This document shows positions 11,061 to 21,528 of a stretch of 64,000 nucleotides of DNA, in pieces; the first letter of the stretch is position 1; every line of letters starts with the position of its first letter. Made by a program: the position numbers and the translations under genes. The notes under the pieces are model-generated. The model was given only the letters and a program-made list of their open reading frames with translations, was not told the DNA's origin and searched no databases. Source of the stretch: Pycnopodia helianthoides (lineage: Eukaryota; Echinodermata; Asteroidea; Forcipulatida; Asteriidae); contig CM063261.1 in the NCBI GenBank assembly GCA_032158295.1, positions 6,134,001 through 6,198,000 of the forward strand, in the 5' to 3' direction.

Positions 11061-12662
11061 ATTCCATCTCATAAAGAGAATGAAGCCAATCACCTCCTCC
11101 TAGAACATTTCTTCCCTGTAACCGTCTTTGGTGATCTTCTGCATACTGACGTATATTAACTTTACATTAAAAGATTGTTCCGAGAGGCAAGGTCTATATG
11201 CGAGACTCTTAGTAGGCATGGCCGAGTTGGCTGTGAATAACACAAACTACCTCCTACATTGTTTACAACGGGCTTTAAAACAAATTCTGTTTGGGAAACT
11301 TCCAGTCAAAATGAGTTAAAGATTAGAAACAAAGGAGATAACCAAGCGAAACATCAGGAAATGTAACGTCTTCTACACGCCAACTGCTACCACTGCTACC
11401 TCATTGGTTGAGGCGATTCTACTCTACAGTGCAATTGATGGAATAAAGCTAGTGAATAACCAACATATAAACATAAGAATTAGTTTTCAGGTGTGGGAAC
11501 CCTTTGCTCGTTGTAACAGCATTGCCAGTGCTCATAATAACACTGACCGATAGAGGTCAACATTAAATTAATGTAATAATAAAAGAAAAATGCAAAGCAG
11601 ACTCCTGACGTGTTAACACTTGTCTCCTTACCCATCACCCTCTTTAAAAATAATGAGGTATAAGGACAGCAGGTTTATCGAGGAGCAACTACTTCAAGGG
11701 TGAAAACAATATTGGTCAGATTGAAACCATTTCAATGTTTACAGCCTTACACATAACTAATGTGGTTAAAAAGTTGGTCATGGTGGAAACTTGGAACCCT
11801 TGAGTTATTTTCTGCCTAAAATGCTGTAGTTTTTTTAGAAATTAGGAAAACGGTGAGTTTTGAATGGACTCGCAAGTCCAAAATCTTATGTTTTAAGAAT
11901 AAAGAAGATTCTACAATTTTCGAATGACTCCGATGAACGATTGAGCCTACACTTTCACATGTTTTTTGTTTCATGTACACGTCTGGTTACGTAAAATGTC
12001 ATTCTGGTCTTCGATAAGTAATATTGTTGTTCTCGTGATTTAAGACGAAAAGTCTCTTTCAATTGTCCAAAAGCTTTATGCAACTAGAAATGCATACCAG
12101 CTTGAGTTTATGTTGATTCCACCATCAATAATTTAATCAATGTGAAAAGTATAGTGCCGTATCAAGATGTTCTACTTTGTTTGTCAAAACCTGCAGATTG
12201 GAGCCTTTTGGCACTGTGTATTGTTTTACGTATAGTACAGCTCATGTTGCCGTGAAACGTGTTTGCTTCGCTAGCTGTTAAGGCCAACTCAAATTAAGAG
12301 GGAAAAACCTAAAGAGCTTCAACATGTTTAACGACGTATTTGAATTTCTTGTTCTTGTACACTATTTAAGCCGACATAGAAATGTGGTAAGATTGTATGG
12401 AAACTTACATCCTATCGTGACCTGACTGCTGATGATTCTTGTGACCAACCTTCGGACAAAGTTTCAAGTCTCATTAATGTTCAGTCAGTGCAGCAACCCC
12501 CAATACAGCAGTCACACAATTTAACCTTTATTACAGTAATGCACAAAAATATACTGACCTCAAACAATATCATAACGGGACACAAGAGTTTTTTCTTCGT
12601 TTTCTTCTTGTTTTCAAGATTAGGGTTCAACATAACAAAAAGGTTATACCATTTTAAGGCAT
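11061..12662. other. Intergenic stretch, nothing recognised
   Basis: AT-rich DNA with only short frames. A 63-codon plus frame (11128-11319) has no splice or homology support. Confidence 0.45.
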
Positions 12663-13312
12663 TTCGAACTCTAATCAGTACGAAACTCATATTCAGTTTG
12701 GTTTGACCTCTAACCAGTCCCAAACTCAAACTCTAACCAGACCCAGTCTCATATTCGAGTTGGTTTGAACTCTAACCAGTCCCAAACTCATATTGAGTTT
12801 GGTTTGACCTCTAAACAGTCTCAAACTCATATTCAGGTTGGTTTGACCTCTAAACAGTCTCAAACTCATATACAGATTGGTTTGACCTCTAAACAGCCTC
12901 AAACTCATATCCAGGTTGGTTTGACCTCTAAACAGTCTCAAACTCATATACAGGTTGGTTTGACCTCTAACCAGTCCCAAACTCACATTCAAGTTGGTTT
13001 GACCTCTAACCAGTCCCAAACTCACATTCTGCTCGGTTTGACCTCTAACCAGTCCCAAACTCACATTCAGGTTGGTTTGACCTTTAACCAGTCCCAAACT
13101 CATATTCAGGTTGGTTTGACCTCTAACCAGTCCCAAAGTCACATTCAGGTTGGTTTGACCTCTAACCAGTCCCAAACTCATATTCAAGTTTGTTTGAACT
13201 CTAACGAGTCCCAAACTCATTTTCAGTTCGGTCTAAACTCTAACCAGTCCTAAACTCATATTAAGGTTGGTTTGAACTCTAACCAGTCCCAAACTCTTTT
13301 TCGAGTTGGTTT
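12663..13312. repeat. Minisatellite, 39-bp unit, about 16-17 copies
   Basis: The unit is GGTTTGACCTCTAACCAGTC plus CCAAACTCATATTCAGGTT. Because 39 is divisible by 3, the array stays open on both strands: a 13-residue repeat SQTHIQVGLTSNQ on plus (12765-13253) and MSLGLVRGQTNLN on minus (12726-13220). Variants include AACAGTC for AACCAGTC in a block near 12815-12945. No start context or flanking exon signals support translation. Confidence 0.95.
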
Positions 13313-14301
13313 TATCAAATTTGACAGTATCGAACCATGATTTACATTTTTTTTACTGATGATTTTCAATCATGACAGCAGCTGAGTTTAAACAAACGGG
13401 GAAATCTTAACTAGAGACGAAAAACAAAATAGCTTACTCTATTTTTAAACAACTTCCCCTTTAATTTGCTCATTGGTATGACTCGTGATGTTATGATGGG
13501 TAGATATAAGATATCTCTGGGTCTGACTGGAATCAACGGTTTATGATTGTGTCTTTGGGCAGAAGCATAAGACGAGTTCGGTTTGCTTTGATGACGAGGT
13601 GCAGATAGCGTTGAACCTTGGGGGTTCTGATGTGCCACATCGGCCTATTCTTTCTCGGTTGATTGGAATATAAAAACAAACATTCACTACAATAACATTC
13701 GCCGGGTCTTTTTTCGATTAAAACAAGAAGTCAAACAGACTGAAGATGTTCGCCAGATTAGGACCGATTTCACGATAACAAAATCATTTTAAAAGTAATG
13801 ATAAGCCTTTCTGTTAGGGTCGAGAAAGTTTAACTCCTATAATTGAGACAATGAAAGAAAAGGCTCACATCATCTCATCTGATCAACATAATAAGTTCGT
13901 ATTCATGATCAATCATAGCATTTTGTATGCGCTGTATATGCGGATGTGTTTAATTTGTTTTATGGACTCAACAATTACAAATTACATTTAATAAAATTCA
14001 AAACTTAATTAATGCTAGGCACATAATTTCGACACTACTCCTGTTGGCAGAGAATGATAACCATAACTGCAGAAAGCAGAGCCATGAAATGGTGTCATGA
14101 TCTTCACGGACTGCGTCTTATGATTTGTGTTCATTGAGTGCCGACTCCATGGTGTTACATTTGGCTGAATTTACAAACGGTATAATCAACGTGTAGGACA
14201 CCAAGGTAACGTATTGAATGTGAGTGGTATAAGCAGCTTTTATTTAACATGTACAAAACCAAATTTCTAACAATCCACGCGTGGATTGTGTTAATCTATA
14301 A
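13313..14301. other. Intergenic stretch with a weak exon-like segment
   Basis: On the minus strand 13438-13644 stays open between an AATAG acceptor-like site and AGA followed by GTAAGC. The peptide is basic and His/Pro-rich. The acceptor lacks a pyrimidine tract and I recognise no homology. The rest shows nothing. Confidence 0.3.
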
Positions 14302-14532
14302 CAGGCCCGTAACCAGGAAATATAATTTTTTTTTTAAATTAAAAAAAATTAGGGGGCTAATATGAAAGAAAAAGTACATCGGCGCATTAGCACCGCCCGT
14401 CGCGCAGCGACGCAGGGGGAGTCTGAGGGGTGATGTGCCCCCCTCAGAAGTTGGAAACGTTTTGGATTGAAGGCCTAATTACTTTTGTTTGGGGGGGGGG
14501 GGCGTCTGCCCCGCCCTCTGGTTACGGGCCTG
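14302..14532. mobile_element. hAT-type miniature element, 15-bp TIRs
   Basis: The ends CAGGCCCGTAACCAG (14302-14316) and CTGGTTACGGGCCTG (14518-14532) are perfect inverted repeats beginning CAG, typical of hAT. Flanking octamers ATCTATAA (14294-14301) and AACTATAA (14533-14540) match at 7 of 8 bases, consistent with an aged 8-bp target duplication. The interior holds CGTCGCGCAGCGACG, a poly-T/A patch and a G run, and no transposase. Confidence 0.85.
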
Positions 14533-14720
14533 AACTATAACATTATTGTTAAACATTTCTTTAAATATTGAAAATCAAGCAAACTTGAAGGTCCCAATGA
14601 GGTCCCAAGTTGTTCATTAAAGTACAAGGAAAGGGGGACAATAGGAGATCACCGATTGCAGGTGTTTATACTTGTGTACAGTTATTCTCAAATTGTATCG
14701 CTGTGGATACATCTGTTGTT

Positions 14721-15014
14721 CTTTCCTTTGTCTTTGTACTTGACTTCTTCCCATAGTCGCTGTACATACACTTTTTTCTGGAGCACCCCAGTCTTTAGAA
14801 TTCCCCTATGGAGACCTTTTATTTTCCCTTTTTTTTCTCCTTGGTCTCCATAAGGTACCGAATATTAGCACTCCTATCCAGTACCTTCTGGGTATTGAGG
14901 GGTGAAAAGGGGGGGGGGAAGTCTCCATATGGAATTCGAAAACCCGGGGTGCCCTTCAAAAAATTGTGTTCATAAAATCTATTGGAAGGTTTTAAGTACA
15001 TTGACAAAGGAAAG
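14721..15014. mobile_element. Fold-back element, about 97-bp imperfect arms
   Basis: Left arm 14721-14818 and right arm 14919-15014 are inverted. Both carry CTTTCCTTTGTC, GTACTT, GCACCCC, GAATTCC and TATGGAGAC in matching order. The outer parts (AGGTCCCAAGTTGTTC at about 14600 and the reverse of GTCCGAACAACGTAGGGACT at about 15080) suggest the element once reached about 14590-15100. Three short frames here are shadows of the arms. Confidence 0.65.
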
Positions 15015-15181
15015 AGCAAAAGAAGTCTCGTCAGGGATTCATTTTTATATACGAAATGTGGACCTGAGGACAAAAGAGGTCCGAACAACGTAGGGACTAA
15101 AACAACACATGGACTATGTTTTCTTTTATTTAGTGTAGGCCTACACAGAAAAAGGGAATGCCCGAAAAGTATTATCGCTCA

Positions 15182-15450
15182 TTGAGGAACTAACTTTTCA
15201 CTGAGGAACATACTTTTTTAATGAGGAACTTACTTTTCATTGAGGAACTCAATTTTCATTGAGGAACTTACTTTTCATTTGGGAACTTGCTTTTCATTGA
15301 GGAACTAACCTTTCATTGAGGAACTAACCTTTCATTGAGGAACTAACCTTTCATTGAGGAACTAACCTTTCATTGAGCGACTTACTTTTCATTTAGGAAC
15401 TTACTTTTCACTGAGGACGTTATTTTTCATTGAGGACATTACTTTTCAAT
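15182..15450. repeat. Minisatellite, 19-20 bp unit, about 14 copies
   Basis: The unit is TGAGGAACTAACCTTTCAT, with AACTTACTTTTCATT variants at both ends and a run of identical TGAGGAACTAACCTTTCAT copies in the middle. Confidence 0.95.
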
Positions 15451-15792
15451 TGTGTGGCAGGAAACATTCGTTGATACTTCACGTGTGTCAACAAAGGTAC
15501 AATGACAATCAACTACTCAAGTTATGTGCATAATCCTCCGAACATTTTATAGGAGTTTTCAGATTTGCTCACGTCATTTTTGTGTTAATTTCTTCAACTT
15601 TTTCTTATCTCAGTTTATGGCGACTGTTTCTTTATTTACTTCTTAAAGTAAACTGTTTTGTGCAGGAATTGCACTGGTGGGCATCGTTTCTTAAAATATT
15701 TTTAAACAGATCGGCGTATAAAGTTGCATATAAACATAAAATAGATACTTATATTATATAGTCGTCAAACATGAAGTCAAACATTTAGTTCT

Positions 15793-15915
15793 ACAAAATG
15801 GCAGACCGTGTTAGTTCACGAAGTAAAAGGAAAACAATTTCGAGGGATATTTTTGTGAATCATTGTTATATTCTGTAATTTTGAAACATCTTTCCAACTG
15901 TAAACGTTCAACCTT
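15793..15915. mobile_element. Half-copy of the AGGTACACGTTGCC TTAA palindrome
   Basis: AAAATGGCAGACCGTGTTAG, AAGTAAAAGGAAAACAATTT and ATCTTTCCAACTGTAAACG match, in order, the right half of the elements at 43636-44004 and 58903-59402. The left half and the terminal TTAA are gone. Confidence 0.7.
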
Positions 15916-16368
15916 TCTATTTAGTTAATTATCATTTTTTCGAGGTTGGGGGTAGGTTGTACAACAACTTAATAATTGAGGCTTTATAGTTTACTAAGAA
16001 TTTACCTTCTATGCCATTGAGTTTTATGTGTTGATGTAAACAGAGCCATTATAATTAAGCTTGTTTAAACTACAGCCAACAGTCTTAAATTGGTTTGCCT
16101 GTGATGCACAAAATATGTTCTATTTGCATGTAAAACTCACACAAACCATATATTATATTCTATCGTCAGTCTCATTTTGGGGGGCGAGAGATGGGGGCAG
16201 GGTTGCCAAGAGTTCCGAATGAGGTCACAAACTGAAAGATTGTCGGTCATTGTCAGCATTTTGTGTTAGATGAATACTAATAAGTATCAAATACATTAAA
16301 TATAAAACTATTTTTTATTGAGCCCTAAGCTTGGAAGCAAACCTATACACCTTTCTTAATATTAATAC
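15916..16368. other. Intergenic stretch, nothing recognised
   Basis: AT-rich DNA with no supported coding, RNA or element feature. Confidence 0.45.
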
Positions 16369-16477
16369 ATGACGTCATCATTATAATTCAAAACGAGGCA
16401 ATTCGCGGCTGTGATTGGTCAATGAAAATGACCAATCAGGATGGGTGTAATGCAATGAATTAAAATGAAGACGTCAT
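16369..16477. repeat. Palindromic module with paired CRE and CCAAT motifs
   Basis: An inverted structure in which ATGACGTC (16369-16376) is mirrored by GACGTCAT (16470-16477). ATTATAATTC is mirrored by GAATTAAAAT, and TGATTGGTCA (16412-16421) by TGACCAATCA (16429-16438) across a 7-base loop. CRE and CCAAT sites bind CREB/ATF and NF-Y in animals. Here they may simply be the arms of a 109-bp miniature element. Confidence 0.65.
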
Positions 16478-17440
16478 ACACAAGAACTAAAAAAGGCGTA
16501 CAAAGCGTATAGTCTCAATTTGTACAGTACTTATCTCATAACCAGTGCGCACAAGGTACCCGAATAACAACGCTCATCTTCCAAACCGTATAAATTATGC
16601 GATTGCTTATTGCTAGGTTGTAAGTCTTGTGTTTTGTTTTGGCAAATTTTTTGGGGCAAGATAATTTGTTTTCCCCCCAAAGTACTGGCAAAGCACAGGA
16701 CAAGTATTATGTCAATTTATCAAATACAGTTCACTGCAAACCTTAATTTGCCTCGAGGTGCTGTCACCCGTAGAGAGGGAAGTAACCCGTGTTGTGTGTG
16801 TGTGTTAGAGACCGCGTTGTAAGGTGTTTCCAATTTTGCTACCATGTATAAATATATGTACATGCCAATCTGTTTTAAAAAGCGCTTGCCCATGCATGCG
16901 ATTAATGCACAAGCAGTTTACTTTATGAAGTAAATTCTGAAAACCATTTTAACCATAAAGTGCGATAAGACAAATTTGAAGAAACAGTGTCGCGCAAACG
17001 ACGCGGAAAATCTTAAACCTCCTTTATAAAAAGTTCCCATGAATATGAACGAAACCAAACATTTGATTTGTATTGCACCTTTGTTAACACAAGTGAAGTA
17101 AACTTTTGCAACTCTTTGTTGTCACAAGGTTAAAATGTAAATTTCCTCATGTTTTACTTTGTAAAAACGTTGTTAAATGGGGAGAATACGCATTCCTTAA
17201 TAAGCGCCTTTGATAGGCCCACCTCAGATTGAAACAAACTGAAACTCCTCTAACTTTCAATAACAGTCTATAGTCGTTGGTTTAATGCTGGATGATTGAT
17301 TGATTTCGAAGTATTCCCATCCAGTACCCCTGGCAAATTCCTTGCCCTCAATTGGTATGGCTAGATATTACACTGCGTACGACGTTCCCAAAACAACAAT
17401 AAAATGCTTTCAACGTGGTAGAGTTGGATAAGAAACTATG
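16478..17440. other. Intergenic stretch, nothing recognised
   Basis: Contains a short GT run near 16790. TTGGGGCAAGATAATTTG with CCCCCCAAAGTACTGGCAAA (16650-16695) may be a relic of an interspersed repeat. No gene supported. Confidence 0.4.
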
Positions 17441-18427
17441 AGTGGACACAACAGTCCGTCGGACAGAATGGGTCTGACATAACAATCCGTCGGACAGAAT
17501 GGGTCTGACATAACAGTCCGTCGGACAGAATGGGTCTGACATAACAGTCCGTCGGACAGAATGGGTCTGACATAACAGTCCATCGGACACGATGGGTCTG
17601 ACATAACAGTCCGTCGGACACAATGGGTCTGACATAACAGTCCGTCGGACAGAATGGGTCTGACATAACAGTCCATCGGACACAATGGGTCTGACATAAC
17701 AGTCCGTCGGACACAATGGGTCTGACATAACAGTCCGTCGGACACAATGGGTCTGACATAACAGTCCGTCGGACACAATGGGTCTAACAAAACAGTCCAT
17801 CGGACATCATGGGTCTGACATAACAGTCCATCGGACACAATGGGTCTGCGAAACAGTCCATCGGACACAATGGTTCTGACATAACAGTCCGTCGGACACA
17901 ATGGTTCTGACATAACAGTCCATCGGACACAATGGTTCTGACATAACAGTCCGTCGAACACAATGGGTCTAACAAAACAGTCCATCGGACACAATGGTTC
18001 CGACGTAACAGTCCGTCGGACACAATGGGTCTGACATAACAGTCCGTCGGACACAATGGTTCTGACATAACAGTCCATCGGACATAATGGTTCTGACATA
18101 ACAGTCCGTCGGACACAATGGTTCTGACATAACAGTCCGTCGGACACAATGGTTCTGACATAACGGTCCGTCGGACACAATGGTTCTGACATAACAGTCC
18201 GTCGGACACAATGGTTCTGACATAACAGTCCGTCGGACACAATGGTTCTGACATAACAGTCCGTCGGACACAATGGGTCTAACAAAACAGTCCATCGGAC
18301 ACAATGGGTCTGACATAACAGTCCATCGGACACAATGGGTCTGACATAACAGTCCATCGGACACAATGGGTCTAACAAAACAGTCCATCGGACACAATGG
18401 TTCTGACTTAACAGTCCGTCGGACATA
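17441..18427. repeat. Minisatellite, 31-bp unit, about 32 copies, GTCCGTCGGAC core
   Basis: The unit is CAGTCCGTCGGACACAATGG plus GTCTGACATAA. Its core GTCCG-T-CGGAC is a perfect palindrome, and GTCC-ATC-GGAC is a common variant. Three subtypes are clustered: GGGTCTGACATAA, mainly in the left half; GGTTCTGACATAA, about 17870-18250; and GGGTCTAACAAAA, scattered and usually followed by the ATC variant. Since 31 is not divisible by 3, all three minus frames cycle through the same 31-residue peptide (MSDPLCPTDCYVRPIVSDGL...), giving frames up to 338 codons. These are not genes. Confidence 0.97.
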
Positions 18428-18490
18428 TCGGTGCAATCATAACGAATCGCCGGACGTAATTTTTAAAAATTTGTATTTCATTAAATGTCG

Positions 18491-18815
18491 CTTACTCACA
18501 AGGCCAGACGGCCACTCCAAGGTGAGGGCTTCACGTAACTGATTTGGGCTGTCGACCCAAATCAACTGACACCAGGGGCACGTTGCTATATACTCCTGGG
18601 GCTGCAACAGGGTTACCCCGTTTACAATCCTTAGCATCCAACAGGAGCCTGGGAGGTAGAGCTGAATGCACTACCTTCCCAACTTTTTACGAAGCAATTT
18701 TGGTTAAGAGCCTTACTCGAGGGCATATGTGTGATGACCGGGATTCGAACCCACACTCTGCTGCTGACAACACAAGAGCTTGGATCCGATGAACTCGGCC
18801 GCTCGGCCACGACAC
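18491..18815 (-). mobile_element. tRNA-Leu-like SINE
   Basis: Read on the minus strand, the head is GTCGTGGCCGAGCGGCCGAG (A box at 18799-18810), an anticodon loop TCCAAGC (CAA, leucine) and GGTTCGAATCCC (B box, 18740-18751). A tRNA-unrelated body follows, with CAGCCCCAGGAGTATATAGC, CAGTTGATTTGGGTCGACAG and GTGGCCGTCTGGCCTTGTGA. The long variable arm fits tRNA-Leu or tRNA-Ser. It lies directly between the 31-bp array and related GTCCG-type repeats at 18828-18903, as if inserted in the array edge. Confidence 0.9.
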
Positions 18816-18827
18816 GTAATGGAAATA

Positions 18828-18903
18828 ATTATCCGTCGGTCGAAATGGTCGGTCATAATTGGTCCATCAGACGTATGGGTCGGACAATTTGGTTCCTCAG
18901 ACA
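18828..18903. repeat. Degenerate GTCCG-type tandem repeats beyond the SINE
   Basis: ATCCGTCGGTCGAAATGGTC, GGTCCATCAGACGTATGGGT and GTCGGACAATTTGGTTCCTC are diverged units related to the 31-bp array, indicating that the array edge continues on the far side of the SINE. Confidence 0.65.
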
Positions 18904-19404
18904 TAGTCGATTGTACATAACGCCCTTACGAGACATACAATAGAGTTAATCCCACAATTTTTGTTAACAAGAAACATTGCAGAAAAAGGATTGTCACATG
19001 GGCTTAGACACGTGACGCAGTTTATAGATGACGCTGACGCATCAACAACCATAGACTGCGATGAAAAAACTTAGCGTCTGGCAAAAACAGCCCTGACGAT
19101 TATCATCGCGCGACCGAGAATCGTGTTTGCATAAGTTTCACGATCAAATAGGCAACAATTCTAAATCTTTCGCAAGTAACCGGAAGCCGAGTTCAAGTTT
19201 AACTCCTTCGTTATTTAGTTGAATTGATTTTACTTTCATACTTGTTATCACTTTTCCAAGTATTACAATTCCAAGAGCATACATAGTTTCATGGCCATAA
19301 ACTACGTTTAACTAATATAATTGACGAAACAAAATCTCGCCCACGTAAAACTCTTTAATTATGGTCCCGGAAGTTCGAACACGCGCGAGACTTGCTCAGT
19401 CTAT
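18904..19404. other. Intergenic stretch, nothing recognised
   Basis: Spacer between two GTCGGAC-type repeat patches. No gene or element end seen. Confidence 0.4.
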
Positions 19405-19495
19405 GGATCGGCCACAATGGTTTGTCGGACACAATGGTTTGTCGGACACATTGGTTTGTCGGACACATTGGCTCGGACATAATGGTTCACGTTGG
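19405..19495. repeat. Short tandem repeat, GTCGGACACAATGGTTT, about 4-5 copies
   Basis: A 17-bp unit sharing CGGACACAATGGTT with the 31-bp array 1 kb to the left. It is probably a derived or shortened member of the same repeat family. Confidence 0.8.
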
Positions 19496-20875
19496 ACACT
19501 TTTCTCGAGAGCATAGATTTGTTAAGGTTTGGGCTGTGTGAATTAAACATGAAGTTACTTAAGCTATTTAAAGGTGTCTGCCATAGCACTGCAGGGCAGT
19601 CTGAGTGGTTCGTATGCTACGTGAGGTATGGGGGTATGGTCAATGGTTTTCGATCTAATTTTCGCACCTCTGTCGATTAGTAAAGTGCGCGTACTGACAA
19701 GAGAGGCATTATGCTAACGGCTAACAAACAGGACGTTGACAAACATTGCTAGAAGGAAATACATCTCAAAATGCGAAAGGAAGCTCGTACGGTTGGAGTA
19801 AAGAGTTTATCCCAACAATTCACGTAGAAGAATAAACTGTTGTGAATTTTAAAAGGATTTGTTATTTAATAAACCTTTCTACTGGAATAATAATAAAAAG
19901 CTCGTTCAAACAAATATTTTTCACGAGGTCCATTTTCGCTCATCGTTGATAAAAATTCACTTTCGTATTTGTATCAAGCACAGTTAAATCACATTTGGTT
20001 AATTAAAAAGCCCCAATGTATAGGGTACCTGAAGACAAACCCATATCTCAATTAGGCCTACTACTTAACCATTCAATGGTTCCATCCGCTGTCTTTTATT
20101 AAGGAAGTTTAACCGTTGATTTTATAAATAATTCATTTTCTTGAACGAAAATACAGAAAAAAATAAATTTCCATTAAACACAATGTTTGCAATTTAATGC
20201 TACTTAAACAAATTATTTGCCCAAAAGAAATTTATTCTTTCAAAGCTATAAATCCTCAGCATTTCAAGAACTATTCATTTTGGTCGCCGAGGTGTAAAAA
20301 TACAACGGATAAATATTTTGCTGAATAAACGTGAAGGAATTGATAAGTCTATGAGTGGCATTGCGAATGTTGTTGCAACCTAGCTCTACTCGGAGGGAAA
20401 GTATGTACTCATTACTCACAAAGAAAACTATCAATCAGTCATTGGGGTCGCAGTTTTCTGTCGCATCCCTCTCTGTTGACAAGGGAATTCATGCATAGAC
20501 CGCACCTGTCATTATTGCACAGATATTGTTTGTATATCGCAAAAACAGCGGCCGGAAACCCGTTCACCTGCATAAGCAACGAATCTGTAGAGGGCAACAC
20601 TTTATAATTACTACTGTGAATAATTGGTGAGATGTCAGGATAACAGCAATGATAGGTTTTTAGTTCTTTATTCCGGTTTGTATTGGAAGGCAGATGAAGG
20701 AAACCAGTTACAATCAAACTAGGGAGCCAGACTTTATAGATGATTACGACAAAAAGTGAAATGAGAATGCGCGTTGATATATTATAAAGCAAGTTGTGCA
20801 AGGGTAATCACTGTACAAGTCTGCTTTAAATAACTTAAGCTGACTCAATCAAATTGATTTTTAGAAATACCAATT
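19496..20875. other. Intergenic stretch, no supported gene
   Basis: Contains a 120-codon minus frame (20439-20801), hydrophobic at its start, with no ATG context, splice signal or recognised homology. Otherwise AT-rich. Confidence 0.4.
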
Positions 20876-21123
20876 CGGATGTACGATTCACTAATTTGTA
20901 CGGATATACTATTAAATCGTACGAGCAAATAAATAATTCGTACGTCCTAATTACTATTTTGTACGTAAGAGTCACTGTTTTGCTCATATGGTTTGGTAGT
21001 TCATACGACGTAGGTTTTATTATTTTATAGGTATGGTTATTAGGATTTTGTACGTACCGAAAAGTATTTCGCACGTAGGGAACAGTGTTTCTTACGAACG
21101 GCTTAATAGTGTTTCGTACGTAA
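20876..21123. repeat. Degenerate tandem repeat, about 29-30 bp, TTCGTACGTA core
   Basis: Eight or so diverged units centred on TTTGTACGTA/TTCGTACGTA, each followed by a short AT spacer. A related patch (CCATACGTACGCATTGTATTC) lies at about 22690-22790. Confidence 0.7.
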
Positions 21124-21261
21124 ATAGCGCTTAATACAAAATTGACTTTATGCGCAGTTTAATCTAAAAACTGTTTTAATGCTAAAAACCGTGAAGTACT
21201 GTAAAGATTTTTTTGACATAAGGAAAAATACTGTGCAACCATTTAACGTCTCAATAAATGT

Positions 21262-21528
21262 TTCTGGTTGGCTACCTTTCAGGAGGTCTGTGTTTACGTT
21301 TCTGGTTGGCTACCTCATTGGATGTCTTCGTTTATGTTTCTGGTTGGCTGCCTTTCCGGAGGTCTGTGTTTCTGTTCAGGTTGGCTGCCTTTCAAGGAGG
21401 TCTTTTTTTACGTTTCTGGTAGGCTGCTATTCCGGGTGTTTTTGTTTATGTTTCTTGTTGGCCGCCTTTCCGGAGGTCTGTGTTTATGTTCATGACCGGC
21501 TGCCTTTAAGGAGGTCTATGTCTTTTTG
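21262..21528. repeat. Minisatellite, 38-bp unit, 7 copies
   Basis: The unit is TCTGGTTGGCTGCCTTTCCG plus GAGGTCTGTGTTTATGTT, diverged up to about a quarter between copies. The 130-codon frame across it is a repeat by-product rich in Phe, Val and Leu. Confidence 0.9.

Noticed and set aside
13438..13644. Possible internal exon on minus
   Set aside because: The acceptor lacks a pyrimidine tract, the donor has A at -1 and no family is recognised; kept only as a note.
17410..18436. Long minus-strand frames up to 338 codons encoding Cys-rich repeats
   Set aside because: They are produced by a stop-free 31-bp unit read in all three frames. The same peptide appears in every frame, and there are no exon signals.
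18738..18815. Functional tRNA-Leu gene on minus
   Set aside because: Followed directly by a known-type SINE body, with mismatched stems.
20439..20801. 120-codon minus frame
   Set aside because: No ATG start in context, no acceptor between the upstream stop and the frame, and no recognised domain.
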